Assembly: GCF_024362785.1 (NCBI RefSeq)
Contig: NZ_CP093301.1
Coordinates: 3,162,001-3,226,000, forward strand
DNA: 64,000 nt
Reading direction: 5' to 3'
Origin: Evansella sp. LMS18
GTDB taxonomy: Bacteria > Bacillota > Bacilli > Bacillales > Salisediminibacteriaceae
Part shown: one piece after another, positions 17,598-25,784 of the stretch
Layout: every line of letters begins with the position of its first letter
How positions within the stretch are numbered: position 1 is the stretch's first letter
The notes under the pieces: generated by a model
Databases searched by the model: none
The model's input: the letters and a program-made list of their open reading frames with translations, nothing else
Told to the model about the DNA's origin: nothing
Position numbers and translations under genes: made by a program

Positions 17598-17625
17598 TGA
17601 CTGCAGATTGATAAGAAAAGTTTCA
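17598..17625 (-). promoter_or_regulatory. Possible ECF autoregulatory promoter
   Basis: On the minus strand TGAAAC (17625-17620), a 16-bp spacer, then CAGTCA (17603-17598). TGAAAC is the hallmark ECF -35 box; the -10 only partly resembles CGTC-type boxes. Weak evidence, but it fits autoregulation and the chosen start. Confidence 0.3.
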
Positions 17626-17713
17626 TAGCTGAAAAATATGTTTAATGGACAGGAGGTCAACGGCTGGTATTGGTTCTGAAAAGGGTTTCTAAAAAAGTGG
17701 GGGCTGGGGGGAG

Positions 17714-17756
17714 GAAAAACGGACGGGCTGCAAATGGCCCATCCGCTTTAACATTT
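17714..17756 (-). terminator. Terminator of the RsbR-like gene
   Basis: On the minus strand GCGGATGGGCC - ATTTGCA - GCCCGTCCG is followed by TTTTTCC, just beyond the stop at 17769. Confidence 0.75.
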
Positions 17757-17768
17757 ATCAGAGGTATT

Positions 17769-18593
17769 TTATTTACTTTGTTCCAGACTGGACAATGCCT
17801 GTTTAACAGTGGAATATATTTCAGACGAAGACATGTTAATTCCGCTTTTTGTCACACTCTGAACTATATCGGGACGAAGCCCGGTAGTAATTACTCTTAC
17901 TCCCATCAGCCGGAGCATTTGTCCAATCTGATGAAGGTTGCTTGCGACATATGAATCTATCGTAAATATTCCGGAAAAGTCGGCTATCAGAATATCAATC
18001 CCTTTGCTTTCGACTTCTGGGATTACGGACTCCATGATATAGCCCGCTCTATAAGTGTCGATGTTGCCAATCAAAGGGAGAATGGCTACTCCTTCCTTCA
18101 CTGGAACTACAGGAGCCGACAATCTGGCAATTTCTTTTTGTGCCTCGCTTTTATATTCTGCTGAGAGACGTTCAAAAGCAAAGACAGTTTCGTTCAGGCT
18201 GGAATCCAGTATTCTGTTTATCCGTTTAATCACAAAAGCAAGTTCCTTAATGGACAGTCCGCATTCTATGCTAATACCAGTTATAATTTCTATAAAGATA
18301 TCTCTCGTTGGCGGATACCGGGTAATAATGTCTGAGATTCCGCTTTCGTCTGAGACAACGGACGCTGCATTCTCTTTACTCCATTCGATTAAAGAAACTG
18401 GTACTCCTTCTTTCTCATCTTTAATAGACTGACCCAGGAAATCCAGTAAATTTATATACATATTCAGAGCCTGGCTCTTTTCATGCTCAGAGATTTTAAG
18501 CTCCATTCTGCTTATTACTCCTTCAACAATTTCTTCAGCCAGATATTCCGAGTTTTCTTTAAAGTAATCAGCACAGCTTTTCAGCTTATTCAT
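17769..18593 (-). CDS. RsbR-like stressosome protein (STAS domain)
   Basis: A 274-residue protein with a helical N-terminal domain (about 1-140, the RsbR non-haem globin-like region) and a C-terminal STAS domain (about 155-270: GVAILPLIGNIDTYR, DFSGIFTIDSYVA, GLRPDIVQSV). RsbR paralogs form the stressosome with RsbS and relay stress to sigma-B through RsbT. At the two positions where B. subtilis RsbRA has phosphorylatable threonines (VDT and IAQT contexts), this protein appears to have serines (IDS and IVQS). It stands alone, with no rsbS, rsbT or rsbU nearby. The family is secure; the role in a stressosome is inferred. Confidence 0.8.
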   Translation of the reverse strand: MNKLKSCADYFKENSEYLAEEIVEGVISRMELKISEHEKSQALNMYINLLDFLGQSIKDEKEGVPVSLIEWSKENAASVVSDESGISDIITRYPPTRDIFIEIITGISIECGLSIKELAFVIKRINRILDSSLNETVFAFERLSAEYKSEAQKEIARLSAPVVPVKEGVAILPLIGNIDTYRAGYIMESVIPEVESKGIDILIADFSGIFTIDSYVASNLHQIGQMLRLMGVRVITTGLRPDIVQSVTKSGINMSSSEIYSTVKQALSSLEQSK

Positions 18594-18723
18594 TTTCAGC
18601 CTGCCTCCAAGTAGTAATATTAAAATAGTAAACTTTTAAATGTGTTTTGTTTTTCACGTATTCTTCTGTATCTAAGTATACCATTAAGAATTCATTCATT
18701 CTTCACAAATTTTTACTATGATT

Positions 18724-18751
18724 TTGGTAAACTGGTTATGTAAGATATAAA
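18724..18751 (+). promoter_or_regulatory. Candidate promoter of the CcdA-like gene
   Basis: TTGGTA and TATAAA separated by 16 bp, followed by AGGAG and the start ATG at 18774. A plausible sigma-A promoter. Confidence 0.45.
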
Positions 18752-18773
18752 ATAAAACAGGAGACTTAATACT

Positions 18774-19511
18774 ATGTTTCAATATGTAGACCAAATCAGT
18801 TCTATGCTGAGGGAACCGTTTATGCATGCTGCCAACAGTATGGAATCCATTCCGATAGTTTTTGCATTAATGCTTGGTGTTGTAGGTGCACTGGCGCCAT
18901 GCCAGTTTTCAGGAAATGTCAGTGCCATAACTTTATATGGGACCAATTCAATAAACCGGGGAATTTCCTGGTCTGATACAGTTTATTACGTGATTGGAAA
19001 AATCGTTGCGTTTTCAGGGCTGGGCCTGATTGTTTACTTATTAGGACAGGAATTTCAGCAGCAGCTTCCATTGTTTTTCGAACCAATGAGAAAAGTGCTG
19101 GGACCCGTGCTTATCCTGATTGGGTTATATATGCTCGGATTATTCAGGTGGAACTGGTCGCTGAATCTGTGGAAACAATCAGCTTTTGAAAAAGGGGAAA
19201 AGAGAAGAGGTAAATGGGGGGCGTTTATGCTCGGCTTCAGTTTTTCACTTGGCTTTTGTCCTACCATGTTTTTGCTGTTCTTTATTCTGTTAATGCCCAT
19301 AACCCTTTCTACAGCCTACGGGGCCGTAATGCCCAGCCTGTTCGCAATAGGAACGTCTTTGCCGTTTCTTGCCGTTATTTTCATCATCTGGTATTTAGGC
19401 CTGAGCGGAAAAGTGATTAAGAAAGGAAAAAGAATAGGCTTGATTGTCCAGCGTACTGCAGGCAGTTTCATGATTGTATTAGGAGTGCTGGATATTTTGA
19501 CTTTTTGGTAA
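18774..19511 (+). CDS. CcdA/DsbD-family membrane protein
   Basis: A 245-residue polytopic membrane protein with six predicted helices. It carries the paired conserved cysteines of CcdA-type thiol-electron carriers: ALAPCQFSGN in the first helix and LGFCPTMF in the fourth. CcdA passes reducing equivalents across the membrane to extracytoplasmic thioredoxins for cytochrome c maturation or spore-coat thiol chemistry. No thioredoxin-like partner is adjacent. A sulfite-exporter-like or metal-efflux-associated role is possible, since related UreH-type proteins share the fold. Confidence 0.75.
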   Translation: MFQYVDQISSMLREPFMHAANSMESIPIVFALMLGVVGALAPCQFSGNVSAITLYGTNSINRGISWSDTVYYVIGKIVAFSGLGLIVYLLGQEFQQQLPLFFEPMRKVLGPVLILIGLYMLGLFRWNWSLNLWKQSAFEKGEKRRGKWGAFMLGFSFSLGFCPTMFLLFFILLMPITLSTAYGAVMPSLFAIGTSLPFLAVIFIIWYLGLSGKVIKKGKRIGLIVQRTAGSFMIVLGVLDILTFW

Positions 19512-19539
19512 GAAACTGGCAGCGAAAGAGACTCAGGCG

Positions 19540-19850
19540 TGCTGAACATATTGGCTGGGCGGCCTGGTTATGCAGCCAAGCAACCGATTTAATAAATAGC
19601 CGGAAAAATTCCGGTTAATTCGAAATTATTATTAAAAAGCGCTCAAATAGGCGGAGGGATTCCGCCTATTGACTGAAAAAATTAGAAATTAGGGGGGGTT
19701 GTTTTGCGTAACCGGAATACCTCCCCTTATATCAACGAAAAACGCCCTTCAGACTGCAAATAACCGGAAAAGCTCCAGTTATTTCACTTTAGGTGAACAC
19801 TCAACTTAGTGTTCACCTGCCACTCGTGAGTAAGGCTCAGGCGCTTTTTT
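19540..19850. repeat. Non-coding hairpin-rich region
   Basis: No gene is visible. At least three inverted repeats occur: AATAGGCGGA / TCCGCCTATT (19646-19670), AAATAACCGGA / TCCAGTTATTT (19758-19784) and a perfect AGGTGAACAC / GTGTTCACCT (19791-19818). None has a clear T-run directly after it. The last 30 bases (CTCGTGAGTAAGGC then GCTTTTTTTT) resemble the end of the repeat at 3944-4300 and may terminate transcription. Confidence 0.6.
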
Positions 19851-20387
19851 TTAATCCAGCAGAAAACCGGCTCCCCGCAGTTCCGCAATTGCCTCATCAA
19901 GGTCCTCGTCTGACTTTGCTTCCAGTGTATGGAGATGTACTCCGTCAGTTAGTTCAGACAAGTAGGCGGCTTTTGTTGATGTGATTTTCTTTATAAATTC
20001 TTTTACTTCTTTCCGGTTGTTTACCATTACTGATGCTGCGATATCTCCGTAAACGGGGTGTTCAACTTTCACATCCTTAACAAGCACCCCGTGATCTACG
20101 AGAATAAAAAGTTCCTCTTCAGTTTTTTCAGGCGAGTGTTTACAGGCAATCACCCGGGAGAAAGGCAGTGTTCCCTCATCTGCTGAAGTAAGTATATACC
20201 CCTGGCTGGTTGCCACTACCGGGATATTCTGAGCCTTCAGCAACGAAACATCCTGTACGATCACCTGCCGGCTGACATTTAATTCTTCGGCAAGCATTCC
20301 CCCTGTCTGAGGCTCCTGCCGCTCCTGCAGCAGTGTTAATATTTTCTTCCTCCTTTCCTCACCAAGCCATTTTTTCTTTTCAGCCAT
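19851..20387 (-). CDS. niaR: NAD biosynthesis repressor NiaR
   Basis: A 178-residue regulator: HTH_11 domain at about 10-60 (GGMLAEELNVSRQVIVQDVSLL), then a 3H domain whose conserved histidines appear in CKHSPEK, VDHG, VEHPVYGD and GVHLHTLEA. NiaR binds nicotinate and represses nad genes. The gene overlaps the end of nadS; I choose the ATG at 20387, within ATGGCTGA, because AGAGGGA precedes it and its length fits YrxA-type proteins. An ATG 21 bases upstream has no ribosome-binding site. Its likely target is the palindrome at 21586-21597. Confidence 0.93.
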   Translation of the reverse strand: MAEKKKWLGEERRKKILTLLQERQEPQTGGMLAEELNVSRQVIVQDVSLLKAQNIPVVATSQGYILTSADEGTLPFSRVIACKHSPEKTEEELFILVDHGVLVKDVKVEHPVYGDIAASVMVNNRKEVKEFIKKITSTKAAYLSELTDGVHLHTLEAKSDEDLDEAIAELRGAGFLLD

Positions 20388-21528
20388 ATATTTTTCCCTC
20401 TCTTTCATATATACATTCTTTTATAATTTCCGCAGTTCTGATAATTTCCTCTTTCGTATTGTTAACACCTAAGGAAATCCTGAAAAAACGCCTTGCTTCC
20501 TGGGGCGTTCGGTTTAAGGCCCGCATCATTACAGAAGGGTCCTGTTTGCCGGACTGGCATGCACTGCCGGTTGATATACAAATTCCGTACCTGTCCAGTG
20601 TCAAGAGGATATACTGGCCTTCATAGCCTTCGATTCCCATACCGATTATGTGCGGCAACTGCGCCTCGTCTGATGAACCTTCAACTAAAAACTTATATGT
20701 GAATGGTTTTAATTCCCTAAAAAATAACTCTCTTAACTCTTGAATATAAAGAAGCCCTGATGCTTGCATTTCCGCCGATTCAATTGCAGCTGCTGTAAAG
20801 GCAGCGATTCCCGGAAGGTTTACTGTCCCGGGACGGAAACCGGATTCATGCGTTGTAAGGGGATTAACGGAATCCCATTTTATACCTGAGGAAAGATATA
20901 CAGCACCCGTTCCCTTTGGCCCGTATATTTTATGGCCGGAAAAAGAAAGGGCGTCTACCGGGAGCTTGTCCACATGTATCGGAAGTTTAGTAAAGGACTG
21001 GACGCAGTCGCTGTGAAAAATAACACCCGCTTCCCTCAATACACTTCCTATCTCATGAAGAGGCTGAATTATTCCTGTTTCAGAGTTTACATGCTGTATA
21101 GAAGCAAGTACTGTATTTCGTTTAATAGTCTGCTTTAGTTCCTCCACGCTGATTCTCCCGGAAGAGTCAACACCCAGATAGCTTACCTCTGTACCCTCTG
21201 TTTCAAGCTTTTTAAAAAAAGAGTGGACGGATGGATGTTCTGCAGCCGAAGTTATAACATGGCTGTCAGTTTTTCTGTTTGCCGAAAAAATAGACTGTAA
21301 AGCAAGTAAATTAGACTCGGTTCCCCCGCTTGTAAACAATATTTCATTTGGAGAAGCATGGATAAATTGTGCTAATTCAGCCCGGCATTTTTCCAGGAGC
21401 TGTTTTGACTTTTCACCTTGTTCATGGAGGCTGCTTGTATTAGCAAAGTATTCTTTGGCAGCTTTTACGTATGCTCCTAACGCTGTTTGAGACATCGGGG
21501 TAGAAGCTGCATGGTCTAAATATATCAT
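20380..21528 (-). CDS. nadS: Cysteine desulfurase for NadA maturation
   Basis: A 382-residue PLP-dependent NifS/IscS-like desulfurase. The internal aldimine lysine is in SFSGHKIYGPKG, the His that stacks on PLP is in AAEHPSVH, and the mobile-loop catalytic cysteine is in STGSACQSGK. In Bacilli this nifS homologue lies next to nad genes and supplies sulfur for the [4Fe-4S] cluster of quinolinate synthase NadA. It is divergent from nadB across a 95-bp gap with a NiaR-type operator and cotranscribed with niaR (8-bp overlap). Confidence 0.92.
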   Translation of the reverse strand: MIYLDHAASTPMSQTALGAYVKAAKEYFANTSSLHEQGEKSKQLLEKCRAELAQFIHASPNEILFTSGGTESNLLALQSIFSANRKTDSHVITSAAEHPSVHSFFKKLETEGTEVSYLGVDSSGRISVEELKQTIKRNTVLASIQHVNSETGIIQPLHEIGSVLREAGVIFHSDCVQSFTKLPIHVDKLPVDALSFSGHKIYGPKGTGAVYLSSGIKWDSVNPLTTHESGFRPGTVNLPGIAAFTAAAIESAEMQASGLLYIQELRELFFRELKPFTYKFLVEGSSDEAQLPHIIGMGIEGYEGQYILLTLDRYGICISTGSACQSGKQDPSVMMRALNRTPQEARRFFRISLGVNNTKEEIIRTAEIIKECIYEREGKIYG

Positions 21529-21582
21529 TAATATCCCTCATTTTTAAAATATTCTTGTCTTTAGTTTAGTTTTGTGTAAATA

Positions 21583-21602
21583 TAGGTGTCAAGACACATG
21601 TA
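21583..21602. promoter_or_regulatory. NiaR operator between nadS and nadB
   Basis: GTGTC-AA-GACAC at 21586-21597 is an inverted repeat matching the NiaR box core I know from Bacillus (TGTC-N2-GACA with flanks). It lies in the divergent promoter region and could control both units. Confidence 0.75.
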
Positions 21603-21623
21603 AACTGAAGGTGCGGGATAAAA

Positions 21624-23198
21624 ATGATTAAGCAAGATGTAATTATCATCGGTGCGGGGATGTCTGCCTTGATAGCTGCCCATAAACTAGCCGGGAAAAT
21701 GAATGTGAAAATATTTACAAAGAATATAAAAAGCAGCAATAATTCCTGGAGAGCTCAAGGGGGTATTGCCGCAGCTGTCCATAAAAATGATTCTCCCTGT
21801 AATCATTATTCGGACACACTAAAAGCAGGATGCTTACATAACGACCAGGGAGCAGTATCAATCCTCGTGGAGGAAGGTGTAATACGTTTAAACAACTGGA
21901 TTGCATCAGGCATGTCGTTTGATACCGATTCTTCCGGCAGCTTTCTTCTTGGAATCGAAGGAGCGCATGGAAGGAGGCGGATTCTCCACGCAGGAGGAGA
22001 TCAGACAGGAGCGCGGATGATGGAGTACCTCTATAACAAGGCTGCAATAGCTGCTGATATACAAATCTATGAAAATGAACAGGCAGTAGATTTACTTGCC
22101 GAAGATGGCAGATGTACAGGAATAATAACAAAGGGAACGGATGAAAGAGTTTATGAACACCATTCTCACTTTACTATTTTAGCAACCGGGGGCTGCGGCG
22201 GTTTATTCGAAGCAACGAGTAACGATCCTTCTATTATCGGTGACGGCATAGCAATGGCTTACCGTGCTGGAGCTGCTTTATCAGACCTTGAGTTTCTGCA
22301 GTTTCATCCGACTCTCATAGTCCATAACGGAATAACAGCAGGTCTTGCTTCGGAAGCCATTCGCGGGGAAGGTGCAATCCTTACAGATGAGAAAGGCTCC
22401 CCAATAATGAGGGGAGTCCACCCGCTTAGGGACCTGGCGCCAAGGGATATCGTTGCCAGGGTTATAGAGGGGTATATTCAGCAGGGCAAACAAGCTTACT
22501 TAGATATAACACCTATTTCTAATTTCAGGAAGAGCTTCCCGGCAATCTCTAAACTATGCGAATCCGCCGGTATTTCTCTGGAAAATAACCGGGTCCCTGT
22601 TTCACCGGGAGCTCACTTTCTGATGGGAGGGGTCATTACTGACACTTTTGGGAGGACGACGCTTCCTGGGCTTTATGCTATAGGTGAAACAGCAAGAACC
22701 GGGGTTCATGGAGCAAACAGACTGGCGAGCAACTCCTTGCTTGAAGCTCTTGTATTCGGGGAGAGAGCCGCTGAAAATATTCTAAAAGAATCAGATAAAA
22801 TTTACCAGGCTCTAAGCCAGAAAGAGAGACTGATAGAAAAACAGAACACCAGTTGCAGGGCACCTGTTTTACCAACAAGAAAGGAAATCCGGAGTAAAAT
22901 TTCTTTATCTCTTGGTGTTGAAAGAGATGGAGAGGAGCTGAAGAGTCTGGAATCCTGGTTACACGGGCACGGTGCGGAAGCTCACGCATATGCAGACAGA
23001 AGCTGTTGGGACAGGGAAACGATTGAACGTTCAAATATGCTGCTTACTGGATGGCTGATGGCCCGGTCGGCCCTTGAGAGAACTGAAAGCCGCGGAGCCC
23101 ATTACCGGACAGATTTTCCACATCGAGACCAAAACAAATGGCAGGGAAAACAAATTATCAGGCAGATACAGCCGAAACGTGCAACTGTTATAAATTAG
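21624..23198 (+). CDS. nadB: L-aspartate oxidase
   Basis: A 524-residue flavoprotein that oxidizes L-aspartate to iminoaspartate, the first step of de novo NAD synthesis. The N-terminal FAD motif GAGMSALIAAHKL and SNNSWRAQGGIAAAV, the mid-domain HFLMGGVITDTFGRTT, and GANRLASNSLLEALVFG are all family signatures. The C-terminal helical domain is intact to about residue 515. It opens the nadB-nadC-nadA operon; nadC follows 21 bp downstream. Iminoaspartate passes to NadA. Confidence 0.96.
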   Translation: MIKQDVIIIGAGMSALIAAHKLAGKMNVKIFTKNIKSSNNSWRAQGGIAAAVHKNDSPCNHYSDTLKAGCLHNDQGAVSILVEEGVIRLNNWIASGMSFDTDSSGSFLLGIEGAHGRRRILHAGGDQTGARMMEYLYNKAAIAADIQIYENEQAVDLLAEDGRCTGIITKGTDERVYEHHSHFTILATGGCGGLFEATSNDPSIIGDGIAMAYRAGAALSDLEFLQFHPTLIVHNGITAGLASEAIRGEGAILTDEKGSPIMRGVHPLRDLAPRDIVARVIEGYIQQGKQAYLDITPISNFRKSFPAISKLCESAGISLENNRVPVSPGAHFLMGGVITDTFGRTTLPGLYAIGETARTGVHGANRLASNSLLEALVFGERAAENILKESDKIYQALSQKERLIEKQNTSCRAPVLPTRKEIRSKISLSLGVERDGEELKSLESWLHGHGAEAHAYADRSCWDRETIERSNMLLTGWLMARSALERTESRGAHYRTDFPHRDQNKWQGKQIIRQIQPKRATVIN

Positions 23199-23219
23199 CA
23201 GAGGAGACCAGGGAATAAA

Positions 23220-24062
23220 ATGAACAAATTTTTACTTGAGGAGCAATTGAAGAATTTTTTAAAAGAAGATATTGGATTTGGTGACCGCACTTCTGAGGCG
23301 ATATTCGCTGATGAGATAAGCGAAGCAGATTTTGTGGTAAAACAAGACGGTATTTTTGCAGGAGAGGATATTTTAAAACAAGGATATAAGCTCCTTGGCG
23401 GGGATATGATCCTGCAACTGAACAAGAAGGACGGGGACAAAGTCGTGGCAGGGGAAAACATAGCAAGAGTCAAGGGTAATACGGTTGATTTACTGTCAAC
23501 AGAGCGGGTTCTCCTTAACCTTATTCAGAGAATGAGCGGAATTGCTACCTTAACAGCTGATGCTGTTAAGCAGCTGGAAGGTACGGAGACAAGAATTTGT
23601 GATACACGGAAGACTACTCCTGGCCTTCGTATGCTGGAAAAGCATGCAGTGCGGTGCGGCGGCGGGTATAATCACAGGCTCCGCCTCGACGATGCCATCC
23701 TCATTAAAGACAATCATATAGCCCGCAGCGGTTAAATCAGTGAAGCTGTCCGACTTGTCAGGGAGACAGCGGGCCATATGATAAAAATAGAAGTGGAAGC
23801 CGAAAACCTGGAAGAAGTCAGGGAGGCAGTTAAAGCAGGAGTGGATGTAATAATGTTTGATAATTGTACGCCTGAGGAGGCTGCAATCTGGAATGGGGAG
23901 ACGCCTGATTCGGTCTATACGGAACTTTCAGGAGGAATAACGCTTGATAATCTCCATGAATATGCAAATACCGGAGTTGATTTTATATCAGCAGGGGCGC
24001 TGACTCATTCGGCGCCGGCACTTGATATTAGTTTAAACATTAAAGTAAATGGGGGCACCTAA
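23220..24062 (+). pseudogene. nadC: nadC, quinolinate phosphoribosyltransferase, interrupted by in-frame TAA
   Basis: The frame from 23220 codes for 171 residues of NadC (CDTRKTTPGLRMLEKHAV, CGGGYNHR, LIKDNHI), reaches TAA at 23733-23735 (...ARSG-stop), and continues in the same frame with ISEAVRLVRETAGHMIKIEVE to the normal end at 24062. Total length (280 codons) equals intact NadC. In B. subtilis the aligned codon is Ser, so one C-to-A change (TCA to TAA) explains the stop. Two other conserved positions look degraded: NHRxGL has Arg for Gly (NHRLRL) and EASGGI reads ELSGGI. This suggests real decay rather than a read error. Without NadC, quinolinate could not be converted to nicotinate mononucleotide. 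Confidence 0.88.
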
Positions 24063-24063
24063 A

Positions 24064-25173
24064 ATGGCAAGCATCAGTTTATTTGAGAAGATAGAGGGGA
24101 CTATTCCTGAGGAATATAAGTATCGTTCTGTGGAAGAACTTACAGCAAGAGTAAGTGAGATTAAAGCCCATCTTGGAAACAGGCTGTTTATCCCTGGCCA
24201 TCATTATCAAAAAGATGAAGTTATCCAGTTTGCAGATGCAGCAGGTGACTCTCTTCAGCTTGCGCAAGTTTCAGCAGAGAACAGGGAAGCAGACTATATT
24301 GTATTCTGCGGTGTTCATTTTATGGCCGAAACAGCAGATATATTGACTGGCGATCACCAGACTGTAATACTCCCGGATATGCGTGCAGGCTGCTCCATGG
24401 CGGATATGGCTGATATTGAGCAGACAGAGCGTGCATGGAAAGCACTGCAGGAAGAATTCGGAGATACAATTATTCCACTGACCTATGTAAATTCTACAGC
24501 AGCAATTAAAGCTTTTGTGGGAAGAAACGGGGGAGCTGCAGTTACTTCCTCTAACGCGAGAAAAATGCTGGAATGGGCTTTTCGGCAAAAAAAGCGGATA
24601 TTATTCCTTCCTGACCAGCATCTTGGTAGAAATACGGCTTTTGACATAGGGATAGAGTTACCAGAGATGGGAATCTGGAATCCTGTCAAAGAGGAAATGG
24701 AGTACCCTGACGGGAAAGCTGACGATATTAAAATGATATTATGGAAGGGGCATTGCTCTGTTCATGAAAATTTCCGCCCGGGCCATATAGAACAGTTAAG
24801 AGAGGCAGAGCCGGACCGTAAAATCCTTGTCCATCCGGAATGCAGTTATGAAGTGGTTCAGGCCTCTGATTTGAACGGCTCTACTAAATATATTATTGAT
24901 GTTATAGAAGCTGCCGAACCAGGCAGCAAGTGGGCCGTGGGGACTGAAATGAATCTTGTCAGAAGACTTGCATCTCAAAATCCTGATAAAGATATTATTT
25001 CTTTGAACCCTGAAATGTGCCCCTGCCTGACGATGAACCGGATAGACCTGCCCCATCTGGTCTGGTCACTGGAGGAAATCATTAAGGGCCAGCCGGTAAA
25101 TGTGATAAAAGTAAACAAGCAAACAGCATCTGACGCTAAAACAGCTATTGAAAGAATGTTTGAATTTATATGA
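24064..25173 (+). CDS. nadA: Quinolinate synthase A
   Basis: A 369-residue [4Fe-4S] enzyme that condenses iminoaspartate with dihydroxyacetone phosphate to give quinolinate. Substrate-binding [14 protein letters not shown], and the three cluster cysteines in [19 protein letters not shown] and CPCLTMN, are present. This is the longer Bacillus-type NadA. The start ATG at 24064 lies 1 bp after the nadC stop and about 8 bases from GGGGG; a further in-frame ATG at 24049 lies within nadC. The TGA stop is itself the first three bases of the MITE-like element at 25171. Confidence 0.96.
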   Translation: MASISLFEKIEGTIPEEYKYRSVEELTARVSEIKAHLGNRLFIPGHHYQKDEVIQFADAAGDSLQLAQVSAENREADYIVFCGVHFMAETADILTGDHQTVILPDMRAGCSMADMADIEQTERAWKALQEEFGDTIIPLTYVNSTAAIKAFVGRNGGAAVTSSNARKMLEWAFRQKKRILFLPDQHLGRNTAFDIGIELPEMGIWNPVKEEMEYPDGKADDIKMILWKGHCSVHENFRPGHIEQLREAEPDRKILVHPECSYEVVQASDLNGSTKYIIDVIEAAEPGSKWAVGTEMNLVRRLASQNPDKDIISLNPEMCPCLTMNRIDLPHLVWSLEEIIKGQPVNVIKVNKQTASDAKTAIERMFEFI

Positions 25174-25498
25174 ATGGATTTCATATATAGACTTTGCTAA
25201 AAAAAGACGAACGTTACTTTACGATTGCAGTATAAGACGGCGACTGTCTCTTCCTCTGCTCCTGCGATTACTCGTCGCAAAAAGTGACCTGCTCCTGCGA
25301 TTACTCGTCGCAAAAAATTTCTGCTCCTGCGGGAATATCACGGGCTGAAATTAATTTTGACGGCGATCAGCCGGTAAAAATTAGTTGAAGCCGTGCCCGC
25401 AGAACGAGTTCGTCTGTAGCGTAATTCGAACAACAAAGTAACATTTAAAATAATGGTCATATCAATGATAAAAATCATGCTTATGAAATAGATTCAAA
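25171..25498 (+). repeat. MITE-like element, TIR family, copy E
   Basis: A 328-bp element bounded by inverted ends: left TGAATGGATTTCATA, right TTATGAAATAGATTCAAA. Body: AAAAAAGACGAACGTTAC, GATTGCAG, GACGGCGACTG, two tandem 33-bp modules (CTGCTCCTGCGATTACTCGT...), CTGCGGGAATATC, GTTGAAGCCGTGCCCGC, AACAACAAAGTAAC. It carries no ORF. Its first base triplet is the nadA stop codon. Confidence 0.85.
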
Positions 25499-25651
25499 CA
25501 GTAAAAAAATCCATTAGTAAGTTTTATTCTGTGCAGGGATGGGCGGATATTGTCGGTGCGCCAATTAAATATTTTCACCTCTTTTTCAGCTGTACCAGCC
25601 GCTACATTAGAAAGCTCATCAATTCACAAGGTTTTAAATATTACAAATTAA

Positions 25652-25680
25652 TTGTCAATTCAAAAACCATTCATTATAAT
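25652..25680 (+). promoter_or_regulatory. Sigma-A promoter of the leucine-degradation operon
   Basis: TTGTCA (25652-25657), 17-bp spacer, TATAAT (25675-25680): close to consensus, about 100 bp before the first gene. Confidence 0.82.
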
Positions 25681-25701
25681 GGAATTAATTATCGGATAAT
25701 T

Positions 25702-25717
25702 CTGAGCGAATGCTCAG
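25702..25717. promoter_or_regulatory. Operator-like palindrome downstream of the promoter
   Basis: A perfect inverted repeat CTGAGC-GAAT-GCTCAG starts about 22 bp after the -10 box, where a bound repressor would block transcription. It resembles the TGA-N-TCA-type operators of TetR-family acyl-CoA sensors (FadR class), but no regulator gene is adjacent. Confidence 0.55.
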
Positions 25718-25784
25718 TCAGTTGCCGAATTTTATTTTACTCACATATGTAAGCACTTACATTCCGAATGGAGGAGAAGGAGAA

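Noticed and set aside
23778-24062. Separate gene for the C-terminal part of NadC
   Set aside because: It is in the same frame as the N-terminal part, has no good ribosome-binding site and is only the second half of one fold; better read as a single interrupted nadC.
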